A stretch of DNA of 64,000 nucleotides from Nonomuraea rhodomycinica (GTDB lineage Bacteria > Actinomycetota > Actinomycetes > Streptosporangiales > Streptosporangiaceae): assembly GCF_013363995.1 (NCBI RefSeq), contig NZ_JABWGO010000002.1, positions 682,001 through 746,000 on the forward strand. Direction: 5' to 3'. Below the pieces are notes generated by a model. The model made no database searches. It saw nothing but the letters and a program-made list of their open reading frames with translations, and had not been told where the DNA came from. Positions 51,952 through 60,566 of the stretch are shown piece after piece; positions within the stretch are counted from its first letter, which is position 1; every line of letters starts with the position of its first letter. The position numbers were made by a program, and so were the translations under genes.

Positions 51952-54245
51952 GGGTGCACCTCCACCCGGAGTTCGAAGGAGCCGCGCGCCGTGCCGGGGA
52001 GCCGCAGCTCCAGCCGGGTCAGGCGCTCGCCCCACACCTCCGAAAGCATCGGATCCTCCAGCGTGCGGACGGTGAGGGCGGCCGTGGCGCGCGCCGGGTC
52101 CCAGGTGACGAGCGCGGCCCGCGCGCCGTCCGGCGGCCGTACGACGACCCGCCCATCATCGTGCCGTTCGACCTCGCCCGCCAGCAGGTAGTGCAGCACG
52201 CTCGGCTCCCCGCCGGCGGCGAAGGTCCAGGCGTCCTCGACGGTCACGAGCGCCGCGCGGCGGTCGAGGCGGGCGACGCGCCGCCAGCGCTCCAGCCCGG
52301 GTACGGGGTAGGCGGCGGCCAGATCCATGCGGGCCTCGAACCGGCCGGGTTCGTCGGCGACCTCGACGTCACGCGCCCGGAACGCGGGGCCCTGCCCTTG
52401 AGCCGTGCCCCGGATCTCGGGGACGTTGTGCCAGGTGCTCTGCATCGTCCAGATCGCGTACCGGTCGGGGCCGAAGGTCTGCGCGGTGTACGTGGGCCGT
52501 CCGGCGTCCACCAGCGCCGGCACGCCGTCCACGGCGACGACGACGGAGCCGACGTCGTTGTGGTTGTGGTGCTCGCCGTTGTGGCCGCCCTTGACCGCGA
52601 GCGTGAGCCCCCGAGTGCCGGCGGCGACCTCACGCGCGATGCCCACCTGCGTACCGGGGAACCACACGGCCGCGACGGCCGGCGCCTCCCCGACCCCTGC
52701 GCCCCGCCCGGCCCGGTCCTGATCCACGGGCCGGTCGTCAGGCGCGGGCCGGTCGTCAACCGCCCACCATTCCGCGTCGGCCAGCTCACGCAACGCCCTG
52801 CCCAGCTCGGCCGTCACCGCGATCCCCCCGGCCCGCCGGGCGAGGGCGTGCCGCAGCGCGTCCGCCTCGCCGAGCCGCCGCCCCCACCGGTACGGCACGT
52901 GCCACGGCTGGCCGGCGGGCGGCCGGGCCCGCGCGTCGGCGACGTTCAGGTACCAGGGGCCGCCGAGCCACATGAGGTGCGGGAAGCGGAGCGTCGCCCG
53001 CACCACCGGCACGTCGGCCGCGGCCAGGGCGCCGGAGGTGGCGTGCTCCAGGACGTCCAGGGCCTCCAGGGCCCGGCACGCCCCGTTCCACCAGTATTCG
53101 TACCCCTCGTCGATCGAGCCGTCCTCCGGCAGGGCGGCCAGGTAGCGGTCGAGGCCCTCCACGGCCCACGCCACCTGGGCCGCCCGCTCCTCGCCGGGCT
53201 CACCGAGCCGGAGCGCGGTCACCAGGACGTTGCCGCAGATCCACGGGCACCAGTTGTGGACGTCGCCGTCGAGGCCGAGCCATCGCCAGTCGCGCCGCTC
53301 GGTGAACGGGCGCAGCACCCGCGCCCGCACCTCCCGGCGGACCCGCTCGCGCAGGCCGGGGTAGCGGGCGTCGAGCCGGTCGCCGAGCACGTGGTCGGCC
53401 CAGGCGAGCTGCGCGGCGACGTCCGCGGCTCCCAGGTCGAGGTACGGGGTCGCGGTGTCGGGCAGCACGGGTCCGCCCGGCCGGCAGGTGTCCTCGTGCG
53501 CCGGCCAGCACCAGGTGGTCTGCTCGCAGAGCAGCAGCATGCCGTCGGCCACCTCGTCCACCCACCGCTCGGCCGCCTCCGGCCCGGCTCCTGCCTCACC
53601 GCCGTCACCGGAAGCCTCGCCGTCATGCACAGTCGCGCTGTCGCCCAGGGGCCGGCCGTCGTCACCCGGCGCGCCGCCGTCAGGGCTGGACGATGCCTTG
53701 GGCGGCAGGGCCGGCGTCCGAGCGGCTGGGGCTCCGGCGCCCATGCTCGCCTCACCCGGGGGTGGCGGCGAACCTGACGGTACGCCGCCGGAAAGACCGG
53801 AGGGGGAGGCGAGGCCGGCCTCATCGCCGAGGCCGGCCGCATCCGCCTGGCCCGTCGCGGAGATGCGGCCGTCCGCACCGGTCTCGCCGGACGTGGCGAG
53901 GGCCATGAGGACCGCGCGGGTGAGCCGGTCCTGGCGTTCGAACACCTGCGCCTCGTACGCCGTCCGGTTGCCGTCGCGGAAGTAGCGGGTGTACTGCGAG
54001 GCCAGCGGCTGCGGCCACGGCGTGCCCCGCTCGGCCTCCGCCCGCTCCCGTACGGCCCGCAGCGCCCGCTCGGCGTGCGGCCCGAGCCGACCCCAGGAGC
54101 CCGGCACGGGCAGCGCCGCGTCGGGCGGCGCCAGGGCCCGCGCCAGCGCGCCGGCCGTGGCGGCCGCCCCCCACACGGCCAGCAGCGGCCCGGCCTGGCG
54201 ATCCGCGAGCTCCGCCGGCTCCGGACCGGTCACGGTGTTGGTCAT
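51948..54245 (-). CDS. Heparinase II/III-family polysaccharide lyase with low-complexity insertion
   Basis: A 765-residue protein. An alpha-toroid (about 225-500) contains WLGLDGDVHNWCPWICGN and GSIDEGYEYWWNGACRALEA. The heparinase II/III beta domain begins at VKGGHNGEHHNHNDVGSVVV with the metal/His cluster, then FGPDRYAIWTMQSTWHNVPE. Such lyases cleave uronic-acid polysaccharides by beta-elimination. Residues ~117-222 are a Gly/Ala/Pro/Ser-rich insertion absent from the family. No signal peptide is visible, so it probably acts inside on imported oligosaccharides. It overlaps the repressor gene; GATC repeats precede it. Confidence 0.85.
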   Translation of the reverse strand: MTNTVTGPEPAELADRQAGPLLAVWGAAATAGALARALAPPDAALPVPGSWGRLGPHAERALRAVRERAEAERGTPWPQPLASQYTRYFRDGNRTAYEAQVFERQDRLTRAVLMALATSGETGADGRISATGQADAAGLGDEAGLASPSGLSGGVPSGSPPPPGEASMGAGAPAARTPALPPKASSSPDGGAPGDDGRPLGDSATVHDGEASGDGGEAGAGPEAAERWVDEVADGMLLLCEQTTWCWPAHEDTCRPGGPVLPDTATPYLDLGAADVAAQLAWADHVLGDRLDARYPGLRERVRREVRARVLRPFTERRDWRWLGLDGDVHNWCPWICGNVLVTALRLGEPGEERAAQVAWAVEGLDRYLAALPEDGSIDEGYEYWWNGACRALEALDVLEHATSGALAAADVPVVRATLRFPHLMWLGGPWYLNVADARARPPAGQPWHVPYRWGRRLGEADALRHALARRAGGIAVTAELGRALRELADAEWWAVDDRPAPDDRPVDQDRAGRGAGVGEAPAVAAVWFPGTQVGIAREVAAGTRGLTLAVKGGHNGEHHNHNDVGSVVVAVDGVPALVDAGRPTYTAQTFGPDRYAIWTMQSTWHNVPEIRGTAQGQGPAFRARDVEVADEPGRFEARMDLAAAYPVPGLERWRRVARLDRRAALVTVEDAWTFAAGGEPSVLHYLLAGEVERHDDGRVVVRPPDGARAALVTWDPARATAALTVRTLEDPMLSEVWGERLTRLELRLPGTARGSFELRVEVHP

Positions 54246-54273
54246 AGTCCTCCTTGCCCGGCCCCATAGTAGC

Positions 54274-54290
54274 GATCGAAAGTGATCGAA
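54274..54290 (-). promoter_or_regulatory. GATCGAA direct-repeat operator upstream of the heparinase gene
   Basis: Two GATCGAA copies (54274-54280 and 54284-54290) are spaced one helical turn (10 bp), a typical DeoR-type arrangement. They lie directly upstream of TACTAT (54271-54266, minus strand), a -10 candidate. The GATC core also recurs in the importer promoter at 50121-50190, so the same repressor probably controls both. Confidence 0.6.
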
Positions 54291-54335
54291 GTTGAACCAT
54301 TTTTGAGGAGGGAAGGCGGAAGCGAGCGGGCGCCG

Positions 54336-56543
54336 TCACCCGACGGCGAGGGAGAGGCGCCGGGGCAGGCCGGTGTTGCGGCGGCCGCCGAGGCGGTGGA
54401 CGGCCAGCTCCAGCGCCTTGCGCTCCCCCACCAGCACCACCCACGACCGGGCCCGCGTCACCAGCGTGTAGAGCAGCCGGCGCCGCAGCATGACGCCGCC
54501 CGCCTCCACCACGATGGGCGCCACCACGAACGGGTACTCGCTGCCCTGCGACCGGTGGACGCTGATCGCGTACGCGTGGGTCAGGTCGTCGAGCTCGTCG
54601 AAGCCGTACGTGACCGTGTCGCCGTCGTCGATGCGGATCTCCAGCAGCCGCTCCTCCGGCACCAGCCGGGTGACCGTGCCGGTCTCGCCGTTGAAGACGC
54701 CCTTGTCGTAGTTGTTGCGGATCGGCATGACCCGGTCGCCCACCCGGTAGACCGACGAGCCCGACCAGTGCTCGGGGGCGCCGTCACGGGCCGGGTTGAG
54801 GCGGTCCTGGATGAGGCGGCCCAGCTCGGCGGTGCCGGCCGCGCCCTTGCGCATCGGGCACAGCACCTGCACCTGGCCGGGCTCGACCCCCTGCTTGCGC
54901 GGGATCGCGACCGTCGCCAGGTGGACGACGCGCTCGGCCACGGCCGCCGGGTCGTCGAGCTCCTCGAACCAGAACCCGCCGCCGCCGGGCAGCGGGGGCA
55001 GCTCGCCGGCGCGGATGAGGTGGGCGCCGCGGATGATGCCGCTGCCCTCGGCCTGGCGGAAGACGTGGGTGAGCCGCACGCGCGGGATCTCCTCCACGCG
55101 CAGCACGTCGGCCAGCACGCTGCCCGGCCCGATGCTGGGGAGCTGGTCGCTGTCGCCGACGAGCAGCAGGTGGCTGCCCGAGGGGATCGCCGAGCACAGC
55201 CGGGTCGCGAGGTGCAGGTCGAGCATGGACGCCTCGTCCACCACGACGAGGTCGGCCTGCGCCGGCGCCTGGTCGAACAGCGCGTCGGGGTCGGGCTGGT
55301 GGGCCAGCATCCGGTGGACGGTCATCGCGGGCAGGCCGGTCAGCTCCGACAGCCGCTTGGCGGCCTTGCCCGTGGGCGCGGCCAGCGTGACCGTGCCGCC
55401 CATCGCCCGCACGGTGGCGGCGATCACCCGCACCGTGTGGCTCTTGCCGCAGCCCGGCCCGCCGGTCAGGACGGACACGGTGCTGGTCAGCGCCATCGTG
55501 ACGGCCGCCCGCTGGTCGTCGTGGAGCCCCGGGTCCTCGGTGAACGGCCGCAGGGGCAGCGTCGAGCGGGCCTGCCAGAGCCGGCCCAGCTCGCCGGCCA
55601 GCTTGACCTCGCGCGCGTGCAGCTCCTTGGCGTACACGACGACCTGGTCGGGCCCCGCCTCGACGACCACCCGCCGCTCGGCGGCCAGGGCGTCGACCAT
55701 CGGACGCACCTGGTCGGGGTCCTGCTCGACGAGCTCGGCCGTCTGGGCGACCAGGGCCGTCAGGGACAGGTAGCAGTGGCCGCCCCCGGCGGCGGCGTTC
55801 TCCAGCCGGTCGAGCAGCGCCGCCTTGATCCGCTGCGGGCTCTCGCGCGGCACCCCCGACTGGAGCGCGATGCGGTCGGCCGTGTGGAAGGCCACGCCCC
55901 GGACCCGGCCGATGAGCTGGTACGGGTCGGAGGCGAGGACGTCGGCCGAGTCCGTGCCGTACACCTGGTAGATCTTGGCGGCGAGCAGCGGGCTGACGCC
56001 GTAGCCCTGGAGCACGACCATCAGCCCGGCGATCGCCTTCTGCTCGCGCCACGCCTCGACGATCTGGCTCTGGCGGGCCGGGCCGATGTTGAGCACCTCG
56101 GTCAGCCGCTCCGGCGCGGTGTCGATGACGGTCAGGGTGCGCTCGCCGAAGTGGCCGACGATGGCCTGGGCCAGGCGCGGGCCGATGCCGCGGATCAGGC
56201 CCGAGCCGAGGTAGAGCTGGATGGCCCGCACCGTGGACGGGACGATCCGCTCGCACGCCGTCACCTGGAACCGGCGGCCGTGGCGCTGGTGCTCGCCCCA
56301 CTCGCCGGCCAGCCGCAGCGTCTCGCCCGGCTGGACGCCGGTCAGCGCCCGGCCGCTCGCGACGAAGCTCGACGCGACGAAGCTCGACGCGACCGGACCT
56401 GACGTCACCGGACCCGACGTGGCCGGACTCGACGCGACCGGGCCAGGCCCGGCGTCGGAGCTCATCCGGGCGACGGTGTAGCCGTCGTCGCGGACGTGGA
56501 TGAGCTGCTCGACCGAGGCGTCCACGGCGACCGAGGCTTCCAC
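54336..56543 (-). CDS. recD2: RecD2-like SF1B DNA helicase
   Basis: A 735-residue helicase. The N-terminal part has an OB-like domain and helix-hairpin-helix (LYLGSGLIRGIGPRLAQAIV, LNIGPARQSQIVEAWREQKA). Motor: Walker A LTGGPGCGKSHTVR, Walker B VVVDEASMLD, motif III LLLVGDSDQLPSIGPG, and the C-terminal YAISVHRSQGSEYPFV and LYTLVTRAR. It unwinds DNA 5' to 3' and acts in repair outside RecBCD. Near residues 35-62 an insert of repeated ASSFV and SGPV units interrupts the first domain. GTG 56543 is the best fit to family N-termini. It is divergent from the tetR gene. Confidence 0.93.
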   Translation of the reverse strand: MEASVAVDASVEQLIHVRDDGYTVARMSSDAGPGPVASSPATSGPVTSGPVASSFVASSFVASGRALTGVQPGETLRLAGEWGEHQRHGRRFQVTACERIVPSTVRAIQLYLGSGLIRGIGPRLAQAIVGHFGERTLTVIDTAPERLTEVLNIGPARQSQIVEAWREQKAIAGLMVVLQGYGVSPLLAAKIYQVYGTDSADVLASDPYQLIGRVRGVAFHTADRIALQSGVPRESPQRIKAALLDRLENAAAGGGHCYLSLTALVAQTAELVEQDPDQVRPMVDALAAERRVVVEAGPDQVVVYAKELHAREVKLAGELGRLWQARSTLPLRPFTEDPGLHDDQRAAVTMALTSTVSVLTGGPGCGKSHTVRVIAATVRAMGGTVTLAAPTGKAAKRLSELTGLPAMTVHRMLAHQPDPDALFDQAPAQADLVVVDEASMLDLHLATRLCSAIPSGSHLLLVGDSDQLPSIGPGSVLADVLRVEEIPRVRLTHVFRQAEGSGIIRGAHLIRAGELPPLPGGGGFWFEELDDPAAVAERVVHLATVAIPRKQGVEPGQVQVLCPMRKGAAGTAELGRLIQDRLNPARDGAPEHWSGSSVYRVGDRVMPIRNNYDKGVFNGETGTVTRLVPEERLLEIRIDDGDTVTYGFDELDDLTHAYAISVHRSQGSEYPFVVAPIVVEAGGVMLRRRLLYTLVTRARSWVVLVGERKALELAVHRLGGRRNTGLPRRLSLAVG
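56359..56388. repeat. 15-bp tandem repeat in the RecD2 N-terminal insert
   Basis: Two perfect 15-bp units (56359-56373 and 56374-56388) encode VASSF-type repeats on the minus strand. Further diverged GACGT(C)ACCGG units extend to about 56440. Confidence 0.85.
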
Positions 56544-56630
56544 GGCAAAGATCCAATCATCTTCGGTACGGCCTGCAGCTTAGGAGACGGGACCGACAGT
56601 TCGCCGGACCGGCTCCTCTACGCTTGACCG

Positions 56631-57194
56631 GTGTCAAGAAGGCAAGAGCTCGCCGACGTGGCCATCACCCTGCTGGCCTCGGAGGGCATGCGCGGTCTGA
56701 CCCACCGGGCGGTCGACCGCGCGGCCGAGCTGCCGCAGGGATCGACCTCGTACTACTTCCGAACCCGTCAGGCGTTGCTGCGGGCCACGGTGGAGCGCCT
56801 CGCCGAGCACACCGCGAGCGAACTGTCGACGCTCCACCTGCGCGCCGAGCTGCCGACCGGCTCGGCGGACGATCTCGTCGAGGCCGTGGCCGAGCTCGTC
56901 GACCAATGGCTCACCACCAGCCGCGACCGCCAGCTCGCCAGGTACGAGCTGTCGCTGGAGGCCACCAGGCGGCCCGAGCTGCGCGAGGTGCTGGTCGCCA
57001 GCCGTGCTCGCGTGCGCGGTGTGGTCACGCGGCTGCTCGACCGCGCCGGCGTGCGCGACGCGGATCTCCGGGCCGACGACCTCATGGCCTACGCCGACGG
57101 GCTCATCTTCGACTGCCTGGTCAACCACCCGGGCGAAGCGGTCGATCTGCGTCCCAAGTTCCGCGCGTTGCTGGCCACCGTGGGGCGGGACTGA
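56631..57194 (+). CDS. TetR-family transcriptional repressor
   Basis: A 187-residue TetR/AcrR-like repressor. DVAITLLASEGMRGLTHRAV then AAELPQGSTSYYFRTRQALL is the N-terminal DNA-binding domain with the usual SYYF recognition helix. The rest is the ligand-binding helical bundle. GTG at 56631. It is followed after 72 bases by a P450 gene on the same strand, with two near-identical operators in the gap, so it very probably represses the P450 and is relieved by its substrate or product. Confidence 0.92.
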   Translation: MSRRQELADVAITLLASEGMRGLTHRAVDRAAELPQGSTSYYFRTRQALLRATVERLAEHTASELSTLHLRAELPTGSADDLVEAVAELVDQWLTTSRDRQLARYELSLEATRRPELREVLVASRARVRGVVTRLLDRAGVRDADLRADDLMAYADGLIFDCLVNHPGEAVDLRPKFRALLATVGRD

Positions 57195-57218
57195 GGACCG
57201 CGTACCCCGCCGGATATC

Positions 57219-57251
57219 CTCTACTGCCGTAGAGCCTCTATAGGTGTAGAG
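57219..57251 (+). promoter_or_regulatory. Two tandem TetR-type operators before the P450 gene
   Basis: CTCTACTGCCGTAGAG (57219-57234) and CTCTATAGGTGTAGAG (57236-57251) are 16-bp palindromes, the first perfect in its 6-bp arms and the second with one mismatch. They are 17 bp apart and end three bases before the P450 ribosome-binding site, so binding would block transcription or initiation. Confidence 0.85.
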
Positions 57252-57266
57252 CCAAGGAGCGTGGCA

Positions 57267-58460
57267 GTGTCCGACGAACCCGTGACCTTCCCCACCGAGC
57301 GCATGTCCGCCTTCGACCCTCCCGAGGAGCTGAGCCGCTGGCGCGAGGAGGCGCCGGTACGGCCGCTCAGCTATCCCGACGGCCACCGCGGCTGGCTGGT
57401 GACCGGCCACGCCGCCGCCCGGAAGGTCCTGTCCGACCGCCGTTTCAGCAGCCGGCTGGAGCACCTGCACTGGCCGGTGCGCTGGGAAGGACTCGATCCG
57501 GGCGGCTTCGTGACGCCGCCCGGCTTCTTCATGCAGCTCGACCCGCCCGACCACACCCGCCTGCGCAAGCCCCTGACCGCCCAGTTCACCGTACGCAGGA
57601 TGAAGGCGCTGGAGCCGCAGATCGAGCGGATCACCCGCGAGACGCTCGACGCGATGGAGCGCGGCGGGTCGCCGGCGGACCTGGTGCGGGACTTCGCCCT
57701 GCCGGTCCCCTCCCTGGTGATCTGCGAGCTGCTCGGTGTGCCCTATGACGATCGCGAACGCTTCCGGCGCGACTCCGCCGCGGCGCTGCGCGTGGGCTCG
57801 ACCAAGGAGGAGGTGACCGCCGCGACCGCGTCCCTGTACGGCTACCTGTACGAGCTCGTCGCGCGCAAGCGCGCGCAGCCGGCCGACGACCTGCTCAGCG
57901 GCCTGGTCGCCGGAGGCGAACTGACCCCTGAGGAGATCGCCGGAGCCGGTCTGCTGCTGCTGGTCGCCGGGCACGAGACCACGGCCTGCATGCTCGCCCT
58001 GGGCACGTACGTCCTGCTGCGCGACCCGGGCCAGCTCGCCGCGCTGCGCGCGGACCCGTCCCTCATGGAGGGCGCGGTGGAGGAACTCCTGCGCTACCTG
58101 TCGGTCGCGCACCTCGGCCCCCTCCGGGCCGCGCTGGAGGACGTCGAGATCGACGGCCGGACGATCCGGAAGGGCGAGGTGGTGACACTGTCGATCCCGG
58201 CCGCCAACCGGGACCCCGCACGGTTTCCCGAGCCCGAGACCCTCGACGTCACCCGCCCGGCACCGGTCGGGCACCTGGCCTTCGGGCACGGCATCCACCA
58301 GTGCCTGGGCCAGCAGCTGGCCAGGATCGAGATGCGCATCGCGTACCGGGCGCTGTTCGAGCGCTTCCCGAGCCTGAGACTGGCCGCGCCTCCGGAGGAG
58401 ATCCCGCTCCGTACGGACATGTCCATCTACGGTGTGCATCGGCTCCCGGTCGCCTGGTAG
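57267..58460 (+). CDS. Cytochrome P450 (CYP107/105-like)
   Basis: A 397-residue soluble bacterial P450. I-helix AGHETTACMLALG with the acid-alcohol pair, K-helix EELLRYLS (ExxR), and the haem-binding FGHGIHQCLGQQLAR with the thiolate Cys. C-helix motif DPPDHTRLRKPL also fits. It hydroxylates an unknown substrate and needs a ferredoxin, none of which is encoded next to it. AAGGAG (57254-57259) favours GTG at 57267 over the GTG at 57261. The tetR gene and two operators upstream imply substrate-induced expression, as for detoxifying or catabolic P450s. Confidence 0.93.
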   Translation: MSDEPVTFPTERMSAFDPPEELSRWREEAPVRPLSYPDGHRGWLVTGHAAARKVLSDRRFSSRLEHLHWPVRWEGLDPGGFVTPPGFFMQLDPPDHTRLRKPLTAQFTVRRMKALEPQIERITRETLDAMERGGSPADLVRDFALPVPSLVICELLGVPYDDRERFRRDSAAALRVGSTKEEVTAATASLYGYLYELVARKRAQPADDLLSGLVAGGELTPEEIAGAGLLLLVAGHETTACMLALGTYVLLRDPGQLAALRADPSLMEGAVEELLRYLSVAHLGPLRAALEDVEIDGRTIRKGEVVTLSIPAANRDPARFPEPETLDVTRPAPVGHLAFGHGIHQCLGQQLARIEMRIAYRALFERFPSLRLAAPPEEIPLRTDMSIYGVHRLPVAW

Positions 58461-58481
58461 GGCAGGCCCGCCCTCGTCGCC

Positions 58482-60257
58482 CTAGTTCCACTGGGAGATG
58501 AGCTTGTCGTAGTCGACGGTCTCGGGCTTGCCCCGCTCGTCGGCCAGCTTCGGCACCGGCGCGCCGGGCTGGTCCAGCCAGTACTGGGCGGGCTGCTCGG
58601 GGTTGAGCTTGGGCGCGCAGTTGCCGCCGTAGCCGCGCCGCTCCAGCCGGGACAGGATCTCGTCCTGCTGCTTGGCCAGGTTGTCCATCGACTGCTGGGG
58701 CGTGGTCTCGCCGGTGACGGCGGTGGCCACGTTCTGCCACCAGAGCTGGGCGAGCTTGGGGTAGTCGGGCACGTTGGTGCCGGTCGGGGTCCACTGCTTG
58801 CGCGCCGGCGAGCGGTAGAACTCGATCAGCCCGCCGTACTTGGCGGAGTTCTGCTTGAAGTAGTCGCTGCGGATGTCGCTGTCGCGGATGAACGTCAGGC
58901 CGGCGATGGACTTCTTCAGCGACACCGACTTGGACGTGACGAACTGCGCGTACAGCCAGGCGGCGGCGCGGCGCTCCTTTGGGGTGTTGCGGAGCAGGGT
59001 CCACGAGCCGGCGTCCTGGTAGCCCAGCTTGTTGCCCTCCTTCCAGTACACGCCGTGCGGGCTCGGCGCGATGCGCCACTTGGGGGTGCCGTCGGCGTTC
59101 ACGACGGGCAGGCCGGGCTTGGTCATGTCGGCGGTGAAGGTGGTGTACCAGAAGATCTGCTGGGCGATGTTGCCCTGCGCGGGCACCGGCCCGGCCTCGC
59201 TGAAGTTGCGGCCGGCCGCCTCCTTGGGCGCGTACTTCTTCAGCCACTCCACGTACTTGGCCAGCGCGTAGACCGACGCCGGGCCGTTGGTGTCGCCGCC
59301 GCGCGTGACGGACGAGCCGACGGGCCGGCAGTTCTCCACCCGGATGCCCCAGTCGTCCACGGGCAGGCCGTTGGGGATGCCGGGGTCGCCGTTGCCGGCC
59401 ATGGACAGCCACGCGTCGGTGAACCGCCAGCCCAGCGACGGGTCCTTGCGGCCGTAGTCCATGTGGCCGTAGACCTTCTTGCCGTCGATCGTGCCGTCGC
59501 CGTTGACCTTGTTGGTGAAGAAGTCGGCGATGTCCTCGTAGGCCGCCCAGTTGACCGGCACGCCGAGGTCGTACCCGTAGGCGTCCTTGAACTGCTTCTT
59601 GATCTTCGGGTCGGTGAACCAGTCGTAGCGGAACCAGTAGAGGTTCGCGAACTGCTGGTCGGGAAGCTGGTAGAGCTTCTTGTCCGGGCCGGTGGTGAAG
59701 CTGATGCCGATGAAGTCGTCGAGGTCGAGCGTGGGGGAGGTGACGTCCTTGCCCTCGCCGGCCATGTAGTCGGACAGCGGGAAGACGTAGGTGCCGCGCG
59801 AGTGGGTGCCGATGAGGTCGGAGTCGTTGACGTAGGCGTCGTAGATGTTCTGGTTGCCCTGGATCTGGGTCTGCAGCTTCTCGATGACGTCGCCCTCCTG
59901 GATCAGGTCGTGCTTGACCTTGATCCCGGTGATCTCGGCGAACGCCTTGGCGAGCTGCCGCGACTCGTACTCGTGCGTGGTGATCGTCTCCGACACCACG
60001 TTGATCTCCATGCCGCGGTACGGCGCGGCGGCCTTCATGAACCAGTCCATCTCGGCGAGCTGCTGGTCCTTGGACAGGGTGCTCGGCGTGAACTCCTGCG
60101 TGACCCACCTCTGCGCCGCCGCCTTGCCGCCGGCCTCGGTCCAGTCGCTCTTGCGCGGACCGTCACCCTGCGAGCAGGCCGCGGCGAACAGGACGAGCGC
60201 GACCGCGGCGGCGGCCGTCCTCGTCCGGGTGACTCTGGTGCGGAGCGGTAACGGCAT
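58482..60257 (-). CDS. glpV: ABC substrate-binding lipoprotein, glycerol type (GlpV-like)
   Basis: A 591-residue lipoprotein; the signal peptide AAAAVALVLFAAACSQ has the lipobox Cys. GMEINVVSETITTHEYESRQ and KQFKDAYGYDLGVPVNWAAY are typical of the large solute-binding proteins of the GlpSTPQUV type. Size (about 570-590) and position, last after two ATPases, two permeases and a DUF2160 protein, match the rhizobial glycerol importer. Substrate glycerol or a related polyol is inferred from this order. It converges with the P450 gene. Confidence 0.83.
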   Translation of the reverse strand: MPLPLRTRVTRTRTAAAAVALVLFAAACSQGDGPRKSDWTEAGGKAAAQRWVTQEFTPSTLSKDQQLAEMDWFMKAAAPYRGMEINVVSETITTHEYESRQLAKAFAEITGIKVKHDLIQEGDVIEKLQTQIQGNQNIYDAYVNDSDLIGTHSRGTYVFPLSDYMAGEGKDVTSPTLDLDDFIGISFTTGPDKKLYQLPDQQFANLYWFRYDWFTDPKIKKQFKDAYGYDLGVPVNWAAYEDIADFFTNKVNGDGTIDGKKVYGHMDYGRKDPSLGWRFTDAWLSMAGNGDPGIPNGLPVDDWGIRVENCRPVGSSVTRGGDTNGPASVYALAKYVEWLKKYAPKEAAGRNFSEAGPVPAQGNIAQQIFWYTTFTADMTKPGLPVVNADGTPKWRIAPSPHGVYWKEGNKLGYQDAGSWTLLRNTPKERRAAAWLYAQFVTSKSVSLKKSIAGLTFIRDSDIRSDYFKQNSAKYGGLIEFYRSPARKQWTPTGTNVPDYPKLAQLWWQNVATAVTGETTPQQSMDNLAKQQDEILSRLERRGYGGNCAPKLNPEQPAQYWLDQPGAPVPKLADERGKPETVDYDKLISQWN

Positions 60258-60272
60258 GGTCCGTCCTCTCTC

Positions 60273-60566
60273 TCAACCCCATATCCCGATGACCACCGCC
60301 ACCAGCAGCGCGCACCCCAGCGCGAGCCACATCGACAGGTCCGTGACGGCGATCCAGCCCGCGAGCACGACGGCCGCGCTGATCAGCCCGATGTAGAGCC
60401 GGTCGCCGCGGTCGGTCTCGATGCGCAGGAAGCCCCGCCGCGCCACCGGCGGCGACACCTTCGCCCACACCGCCATGACGCACAGCAGCACGCCGAGGCC
60501 GGCGAACACCAGCGCGGTGGGCGCCGTCCAGACCATCCACTCCAGCACGGCGGGACGCGGACCCAT
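60273..60566 (-). CDS. glpU: DUF2160 small membrane protein (GlpU-like)
   Basis: A 97-residue protein with three membrane segments: LVFAGLGVLLCVMAVWAKV, LYIGLISAAVVLAGWIAVTD and LALGCALLVAVVIGIWG. RRGFLRIETDRGDRLYIGLI is the family signature. DUF2160 proteins sit in glycerol-type ABC operons; their role is not established. The ATG at 60566 overlaps the permease stop by one base. It lies 15 bases upstream of the binding-protein gene. Confidence 0.83.
   Translation of the reverse strand: MGPRPAVLEWMVWTAPTALVFAGLGVLLCVMAVWAKVSPPVARRGFLRIETDRGDRLYIGLISAAVVLAGWIAVTDLSMWLALGCALLVAVVIGIWG

Noticed and set aside
54282..56402. Plus-strand 706-codon open frame opposite recD2
   Set aside because: It is a shadow of the helicase gene with biased composition and no domain; recD2 motifs are on the minus strand.
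57219..58460. TetR-P450 pair as part of a natural-product cluster
   Set aside because: Neighbours are a repair helicase and a polyol importer; no core biosynthetic enzyme is visible.
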